DNA from: Deltaproteobacteria bacterium
Lineage (GTDB): Bacteria; Desulfobacterota; Binatia; Bin18
Length of the DNA: 7,097 nt
NCBI GenBank assembly: GCA_016200595.1
Contig: JACQEL010000284.1
Location: forward strand, 1-7,097
Direction: 5' to 3'
Part shown: positions 1 through 4,353 of the stretch, in pieces
Layout of the letters: every line of letters begins with the position of its first letter
How positions within the stretch are numbered: the first letter of the stretch is position 1
The notes under the pieces: model-generated
Databases searched by the model: none
Told to the model about the DNA's origin: nothing
What the model saw: only the letters and a program-made list of their open reading frames with translations
Position numbers and translations under genes: made by a program

Positions 1-1097
1 CCCATCACCAGGCCAGCCCGGACATCACGATAGTACCGCTCCAACGGATAATCTTTGAGCAGCCCGCGCCCACCACACACACGCAGCGCCAGATCGGTAA
101 CCTTGATCGCGGTCTCAGCTGAAAGATATTTAGCCTGGCTGATAGCAAATATCCGATCAGAGGCACACGGACGTGAGGTCAGCGCTGCGCGCACGCTCAT
201 GAGCCGCGCTGCTTCCAAAGCTACGCTCATCTCAGCAATGTAACGCTGGATCACCGGGCTGTGCCCGATCGGCTGCGTATCTGGCCGAATGACTCGCGTG
301 CGCGCATAGTCGCGGGTAAATTCGTAGGCTGCCTCGGCAATGCCGAGATAAATGGCCGCATAGCCAACGGCATACTCGGCCCCCAAACCACTGGTGAAGA
401 CCACTCCGGGCGAGCCGACGATATCATCCTCCCGCACGAAGCCATCCTGGTACGTCATACTGTGACTGGCAGTGGCTCGCATCGCCATCGAGTTCCACGT
501 TTCAACCACAGCGACCCCAGGGGTTCCTCGCGGGACCACGGCACTGACCAGCCCTTCACGGATGCGGTTGGTGCCTTGGAGCATAGCGTAAATGAAGTAG
601 TAGTCGGCGGCGTTACCGAACGAACAAAAATATTTCGTGCCGTTGAGCCGATACCCGCCAGGCGCCTTAGTAAGCGAGGTTTCGATGTAAAACTTGTTGG
701 CGTTAGGGCTCGCGTTGGGTTCCGAACCGATAGAGGCAAAAATTGCACCGCGATTCACAACCTCGGCAAAGTAGCGGGCCTTTTGTTCAGGTGTAGCAAC
801 ATGGTCGATGATCGTCATGATCGTCGCGTGCATGTTGAAGGTCAGGGCAGTGGAAGAGTCTCCCTTTGCCATCTCGCGCATGGCCAGACAATACGCCAGG
901 GAACTGACTCCCTTCCCGCCATATTCCTTAGGTACGGTCAGATCCATCAGCCGATGTTCACGCAGGTCGGCATAGTTCTCGGCAGGAAAAAGATTTTCCG
1001 CGTCATAGCGCGCCGCGCGTGGGGCAAAACGTTCCTGTGCAAGTCGGGAGATCAAATTGACGAGTTCTTGCTCGTCTGGAGGTAGAGTGAATTCCAT
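1..1097 (-). CDS. Acyl-CoA dehydrogenase, C-terminus cut by window edge
   Basis: FAD-dependent alpha,beta-dehydrogenation of an acyl-CoA thioester (fatty-acid or branched-chain catabolism), cytoplasmic; substrate unknown. I translated this frame by hand: it is open from the ATG at 1097-1095 to the window edge, 365 full codons. The family fold is visible in order: N-terminal helical domain (about 1-110), then the beta-domain with the SEP motif (125-127, after AIFAS), LNGTKYF (151-157) and MAMRA (204-208), then the C-terminal helical domain with YLGIAEAAYEF, CGGRGLLKDYPLERYYRD and VMG at the edge. About 15-25 residues are probably missing. An AAGGGGA ribosome site lies 8 bases before the ATG. 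The Glu376 position of medium-chain enzymes appears to be Gly here, whereas Glu241 (in GLGAEY) aligns with the isovaleryl-type catalytic Glu254. That catalytic assignment is inference. Family assignment is secure; substrate is not. Confidence 0.95.
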   Translation of the reverse strand, partial: MEFTLPPDEQELVNLISRLAQERFAPRAARYDAENLFPAENYADLREHRLMDLTVPKEYGGKGVSSLAYCLAMREMAKGDSSTALTFNMHATIMTIIDHVATPEQKARYFAEVVNRGAIFASIGSEPNASPNANKFYIETSLTKAPGGYRLNGTKYFCSFGNAADYYFIYAMLQGTNRIREGLVSAVVPRGTPGVAVVETWNSMAMRATASHSMTYQDGFVREDDIVGSPGVVFTSGLGAEYAVGYAAIYLGIAEAAYEFTRDYARTRVIRPDTQPIGHSPVIQRYIAEMSVALEAARLMSVRAALTSRPCASDRIFAISQAKYLSAETAIKVTDLALRVCGGRGLLKDYPLERYYRDVRAGLVM

Positions 1098-1411
1098 AGA
1101 GCGCTTCCCCTTAGCTGCAGATAGTAATGAGAAAGATAACCTCTGACTTATAGCTTATAGCTCATACCGGGAGCTATAGGCCAGAGAGCGAACATAAGTG
1201 AGCGAGCCTCTACCAGACGGCAAGTGCTGGAAGCTTATCTCTCCACCAACCCGCGCTAAGATCTGGCAATGGAGGCCGTCAAGGTCTTTCTCACCGCTGT
1301 CCAACCGTTCCCCAGTATAAAGTATCCACTCTGCCCCTCGCAGCCTGACAACGTCTCAGGTCGAGTGCAAGCTCTGTAGAGTCCCTAAGGGTTGTTCTCA
1401 CACTCATTTCT
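1098..1411. other. Non-coding gap between divergent genes
   Basis: About 314 bases between the dehydrogenase start (minus) and the toxin-antitoxin control region (plus). I see no credible open frame and no tRNA or rRNA. It holds the AAGGGGA ribosome site of the dehydrogenase (about 1106-1112), the TTATAGC heptamer hairpin (1148-1181) and, nearer the antitoxin, short imperfect palindromes (CCTGA/TCAGG at 1344-1360; CTCTGTAGAG at 1372-1381) of unknown significance. No clear promoter for the dehydrogenase could be picked by eye. Confidence 0.6.
1148..1181. repeat. TTATAGC heptamer repeat forming a hairpin
   Basis: Two perfect tandem copies of TTATAGC (1148-1154, 1155-1161) are followed by a degenerate unit, TCATACC (1162-1168). 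The second copy also forms an inverted repeat: TATAGCTC (1156-1163) pairs perfectly with GAGCTATA (1171-1178) across a 7-base loop. The stem extends to 1153/1181 if one T:G pair is allowed. There is no T-run, so it is not a canonical terminator. It lies 56-84 bases upstream of the dehydrogenase start, in its 5' untranslated or promoter region. Confidence 0.65.
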
Positions 1412-1420
1412 TTGTACATT
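1392..1420 (+). promoter_or_regulatory. Possible antitoxin promoter with TGTACA operator core
   Basis: A TTGTTC box (1392-1397) and a TACATT box (1415-1420) are separated by 17 bases, a weak sigma70-like pair 21 bases before the antitoxin ATG. The palindromic hexamer TGTACA (1413-1418) overlaps the proposed -10 box. TGTACA is the known core of YefM-YoeB operators in E. coli, so repression by the antitoxin/toxin complex here is plausible. The boxes match consensus only partly (3/6 and 4/6), and the hexamer does not extend into a longer palindrome. Confidence 0.4.
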
Positions 1421-1428
1421 ATTTTGTC

Positions 1429-1435
1429 AGGAGGA
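1429..1435 (+). promoter_or_regulatory. Strong ribosome binding site that sets the antitoxin start
   Basis: AGGAGGA lies 6 bases upstream of the ATG at 1442. It is near-perfect and decides that ATG over the in-frame upstream start at 1412, which would place this site inside the coding sequence. Confidence 0.85.
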
Positions 1436-1441
1436 AAAGTT

Positions 1442-1744
1442 ATGGATCGCTACCTGACGGTGAGCGAAGTACGTCAGCAATTTCTCAAACTCATAGACGA
1501 GGCTCAAGAAGGTGATCAGATCATCGTGACGAAGCGCGGGGTACCCGCTGCCGTTCTCATTGATTTTGAACGGCTGGAAACTCTCAAACGGATGGCGCGA
1601 CTGTGGCAAGATCCCGAGGCGCTGCGCGCCATGAAAGAGGCCAATGAGGACGTAAGGAGTGGTCGGGTCCTCAAATTCAACCGGATGCCCGACCTACAGG
1701 AACTACTGGCGACCGCCCGTAAAAAAGGGTTGCTGCGTGGCTGA
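1442..1744 (+). CDS. Phd/YefM-family antitoxin
   Basis: Antitoxin of a type II toxin-antitoxin pair. It should bind and neutralise the toxin encoded next and, by family precedent, bind its own promoter DNA. The product is 100 residues, normal for the family. Residues 4-55 show the Phd/YefM fold: YLTVSEVRQQF, then LIDEAQEGDQIIVTKRGVPAAVLID, then the helix start FERLETLKRMARL. This is the DNA-binding and dimerisation part. Residues 56-100 (charged, with DPEALRAMKEANEDV) fit the flexible toxin-binding tail. The start is fixed by an AGGAGGA ribosome site 6 bases before the ATG. Its last 8 bases overlap the toxin start, so the pair is translationally coupled. Which subfamily (phd, yefM, relB-like) cannot be decided by eye. 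Confidence 0.92.
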   Translation: MDRYLTVSEVRQQFLKLIDEAQEGDQIIVTKRGVPAAVLIDFERLETLKRMARLWQDPEALRAMKEANEDVRSGRVLKFNRMPDLQELLATARKKGLLRG

Positions 1745-1994
1745 ATTCGTTTTTTCGCAAAGATTTCTCCAAGATGTAGCCGAATGGGAACAACAGGCTT
1801 CCACGAACGAACGCGCAGCGCTGACACAAGTACTCGCTGCAGTGGCCGCCGATCCTGTGCTCCCAGGTCGATCTCCCAGTTTTTACGACCCGGTGGTGCC
1901 GAGTTATCTCTACCGTGCCGGCCCTTTTCTCGTTCACTACCGTCTTAATCCTGACGGTTCGGTTGAATTCTTAAATCTGTTTCACCGGTCCTAA
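1737..1994 (+). CDS. RelE/ParE-superfamily toxin
   Basis: Probable toxin of the pair. RelE-type members cleave mRNA at the ribosome and ParE-type members inhibit gyrase; the sequence does not decide which. I chose the GTG at 1737, which overlaps the antitoxin stop (GTGGCTGA) and has AAGGG about 7 bases upstream, giving 85 residues, typical for the superfamily. The body begins AEFVFSQRFLQDVAEW (first helix), has a helical region through about residue 40, then the diagnostic C-terminal strands: PSYLYRAGPFLVHYRL, then GSVEFLNLFHRS. This matches the usual pattern of an Arg/Tyr-rich strand pair ending in a basic or His-Arg C-terminus. The reading extends further upstream in frame, but those residues fall inside the antitoxin gene and look non-homologous. 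It is convergent with recG, 36 bases away, with no obvious terminator between. Confidence 0.82.
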   Translation: MAEFVFSQRFLQDVAEWEQQASTNERAALTQVLAAVAADPVLPGRSPSFYDPVVPSYLYRAGPFLVHYRLNPDGSVEFLNLFHRS

Positions 1995-2030
1995 GCGAAG
2001 GCGCACCCTCTCGACAATCCGCAATTACAG

Positions 2031-4184
2031 CTACCCCACTCGCGCCAACTCTAACCGTCCGGCCCAGCGATCCTCTAGCACGGTGCGCAAGCGACGTGAG
2101 GCTGGCATGGTTAAATCTGGGTCCTGAGCCAGCCAGGCTTCAGCCTCTTCGCGAGCGACTTCGAGAATACGGCTGTCGCGCACGATATTGGCCACCCGAA
2201 AGTCTGGCATGCCCGACTGCCGGATGCCGAGAAACTCACCCGGCCCGCGAAACGTCAGGTCTGCCTCGGCGATCTTGAAACCATCGTTAGTTTCGCTCAT
2301 CACCCGTAACCGACGGTGAGATTCATCCGCAGGTGTGTACTGCGCCAGGAGCAGACATAAGGACTCCGCCTGGCCGCGCCCAACCCGGCCGCGAAGCTGA
2401 TGTAACTGCGCCAGCCCAAAGCGTTCGGCATGCTCGATGAGGATGACCGTTGCATTAGGCACGTCGATGCCAACCTCAATCACTGTGGTGGAGACCAGCA
2501 AGTGATGCTCACCATTCTTAAACCGCTGCATCACCTTGTCCTTCTCCTCACCCTTCATGCGGCCGTGCACGAGCCCGACCGAGTAACCGGCAAAGAAAGT
2601 ATGCGCTAATTCTTCGGCCATGTTGGTTGCCGCTTTCAGGTCCAACTTTTCTGACTCTTCCACTAACGGATAGACTACATAGGCCTGGTGTCCCCGGTCG
2701 AGGTGTTCCTTGACGAGACGATAGACCTTCTGTCGTTCCCCTTCATGAAAGACTCGCGTGGTGATCGGCTTCCGCCCTGGTGGCAACTCATCAATAGCCG
2801 AGACGTCGAGATCGCCATAGATCGTCAACGCTAAGGTGCGCGGGATCGGTGTGGCAGTCATCAGTAACATGTCTGGGTTAGTCCCCAGTCGCTTCAGCGC
2901 CGCGCGCTGCATCACCCCAAAGCGATGTTGCTCATCAACAATCGCCAGCCCCAAACGGTGGAAGCGCACCCCTTCTTGAATAAGCGCGTGCGTACCAACC
3001 ACGATTTCTACTTTTCCCTGCTCAATCAAGCTATACAGCTCTTGTTTGCGTCGAACCTTGACCTCACCAGTGAGGAGGGTAAGCGATACTTCCAATTTCT
3101 CGGCTAAAGGACTGAGCGTGCGGAAGTGTTGTTCAGCGAGCAACTCGGTCGGCGCCATGAAGGCGACCTGATACCCACTATCAAGCGCGGCCAGAGCGGC
3201 ACAGAAGGCGACAATCGTTTTGCCTGAGCCAACATCCCCCTGTACCAAGCGGTTCATCGGATGGGGAGCGGCCATGTCGCGAAAGATGACCTCTAGCACC
3301 CGCTCTTGCGCATTGGTCAAGCGAAACGGCAGCACTTCATACACGTGCCGGACCAGTGGTCCTGGCACGATCGACAGGCCATCCTCTTTCACCATGTTGC
3401 GTCGGCGCAAAGCCATACCGAGTTGGAGATAGAAAAGTTCGTCAAAGACCACGGCCCGATGCGCTGGCGAGGCAGCAGTGTTGAGCGCCATCAGGTCAGC
3501 ATCTAGTGGTGGGAAGTGGAGGTGCCGGAGGGCAATATTGAGATCCATCAATCCCAGACGTGCGGTGATCTCTGAGGGCAGGCTATTAGGTATGAGGTCG
3601 ACATGCTCAGCAACCGCGCCATGCACCAAGCGGCGCATAGCAGCTACAGTCATTTCCGTAGTTTTATTGTAAATAGGCAGAATGCGGGCGGTATCCTCTT
3701 CTTCCTCCAGGAGTTCCATATCTGGATGAATCATCCACTTCCCGCCCTTTAACCCCATCTCGACCTTGCCAAAGAGCAAGACGCGTTGGCCTAACTGATA
3801 GCGCTGCTCGAAATAGCGATGCTGATTATACCAGCGCAGGAACAGAAAGCCGGTCTCGTCACGTACCACGCCTTCGAGCACCCAGCGACGGCTGCGGGTC
3901 ACGAAGCGCCGGCCCATACGCACCAATTGCCCAACCGTGGCCCCTTCCTCGCCAAGAGGCAGATCACGAATCTTCCTGATTTCGCGCCGGTCCTGATACC
4001 GGAACGGAATGTGATAGAGCAGGTCTTCCACGGTCCCGATCCCCAAGCGGGCAAGCTGTTCAGCGCGACGGGGCCCTACGCCTTTGACAAACTGCACCGG
4101 TTTTTTCAGCGGCGGGAGAAAGGGACGGGCGGCCCGGGAAGCGGCGGGTTGAGAATCTGACGATGCAGGCGGATGGTCATTCAT
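2031..4184 (-). CDS. recG: ATP-dependent DNA helicase RecG
   Basis: Superfamily 2 double-strand DNA translocase that regresses stalled replication forks and processes branched DNA such as Holliday junctions. The product is 717 residues from the chosen ATG; E. coli RecG has 693, and the surplus is mainly a Pro/Ala/Ser-rich N-terminal tail of about 25 residues. Domains in order: wedge region with KGVGPRRAEQLARLGI and an OB-fold (about 30-190), then helicase motifs. Visible are Walker A GDVGSGKT (316-323), APTELLAEQH, motif II DEQH (417-420), motif III TATPIPRTLAL, motif V STTVIEVGIDVPNAT (near 565-578), motif VI QLRGRVGRG (near 596-604), and the RecG-specific C-terminal helical hairpin with FRGPGEFLGIRQSG. 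All catalytic motifs are intact. An upstream in-frame GTG at 4205 adds 7 unconserved residues; neither start has a good ribosome site. carB lies 161 bases upstream on the same strand. Confidence 0.97.
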   Translation of the reverse strand: MNDHPPASSDSQPAASRAARPFLPPLKKPVQFVKGVGPRRAEQLARLGIGTVEDLLYHIPFRYQDRREIRKIRDLPLGEEGATVGQLVRMGRRFVTRSRRWVLEGVVRDETGFLFLRWYNQHRYFEQRYQLGQRVLLFGKVEMGLKGGKWMIHPDMELLEEEEDTARILPIYNKTTEMTVAAMRRLVHGAVAEHVDLIPNSLPSEITARLGLMDLNIALRHLHFPPLDADLMALNTAASPAHRAVVFDELFYLQLGMALRRRNMVKEDGLSIVPGPLVRHVYEVLPFRLTNAQERVLEVIFRDMAAPHPMNRLVQGDVGSGKTIVAFCAALAALDSGYQVAFMAPTELLAEQHFRTLSPLAEKLEVSLTLLTGEVKVRRKQELYSLIEQGKVEIVVGTHALIQEGVRFHRLGLAIVDEQHRFGVMQRAALKRLGTNPDMLLMTATPIPRTLALTIYGDLDVSAIDELPPGRKPITTRVFHEGERQKVYRLVKEHLDRGHQAYVVYPLVEESEKLDLKAATNMAEELAHTFFAGYSVGLVHGRMKGEEKDKVMQRFKNGEHHLLVSTTVIEVGIDVPNATVILIEHAERFGLAQLHQLRGRVGRGQAESLCLLLAQYTPADESHRRLRVMSETNDGFKIAEADLTFRGPGEFLGIRQSGMPDFRVANIVRDSRILEVAREEAEAWLAQDPDLTMPASRRLRTVLEDRWAGRLELARVG

Positions 4185-4260
4185 AAAAGCGCCAGGGCAA
4201 AACACAATGTTTCATGCGAAGTGGTAATTCATCTGGTAACAAACGATCTGCTGAGGCCGT

Positions 4261-4295
4261 TCCGTTCACGCTTCGACAGGCTCAGCGCGAACGGA
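4261..4295. repeat. REP-like inverted repeat in the carB-recG spacer
   Basis: The arms CCGTTCACGCT (4262-4272) and AGCGCGAACGG (4284-4294) are inverted copies with one mismatch. One further T/A pair at 4261/4295 flanks an 11-base centre containing TCGACAGGC. From memory this resembles a widespread dispersed palindrome (CCGTTC...TCGACAGGCTCAG...GAACGG) found in spacers of many bacterial genomes and often attributed to REP elements mobilised by RAYT transposases. It has no adjacent T-run, so termination is unlikely, but it could stabilise or separate the carB and recG transcripts. Confidence 0.7.
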
Positions 4296-4325
4296 TTACC
4301 CCTGTATTTTTCCGCCTCCCTTACT

Positions 4326-4353
4326 CAGCGTTCAGCATTCAGCGTTCAGCATT
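4326..4353. repeat. Heptamer array CAGCGTT/CAGCATT across the carB stop
   Basis: Four consecutive 7-base units alternate CAGCGTT and CAGCATT, giving two perfect copies of a 14-mer. The last units overlap the 3' end of carB: the TGA stop (4348-4346, minus) and the last codons lie within the array. Rotated, the unit is GTTCAGC/ATTCAGC, related by transitions to the GTCCGGC arrays inside carB. Confidence 0.8.

Noticed and set aside
261..1085. 274-codon plus-strand open frame
   Set aside because: It lies antisense to the acyl-CoA dehydrogenase and its translation shows no recognisable motifs; it is a shadow.
1187..1205. GAGCGA direct repeat as an operator or attachment site
   Set aside because: Two 6-base copies 13 bases apart are too short to distinguish from chance.
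1344..1360. CCTGA/TCAGG hairpin as a regulatory site
   Set aside because: Only a 5-base stem with a 7-base loop, expected by chance in a gap of this size.
1412..1441. Ten-residue N-terminal extension of the antitoxin
   Set aside because: The near-perfect AGGAGGA site and the promoter-like boxes fall within or just before it, and the conserved fold begins only after the ATG at 1442.
4185..4205. GTG at 4205 as the recG start
   Set aside because: It adds seven residues with no family similarity and has no ribosome site; the ATG at 4184 is preferred, though its own ribosome site is also poor.
4261..4295. Rho-independent terminator for carB
   Set aside because: A hairpin is present, but no T-run follows it closely on either strand.
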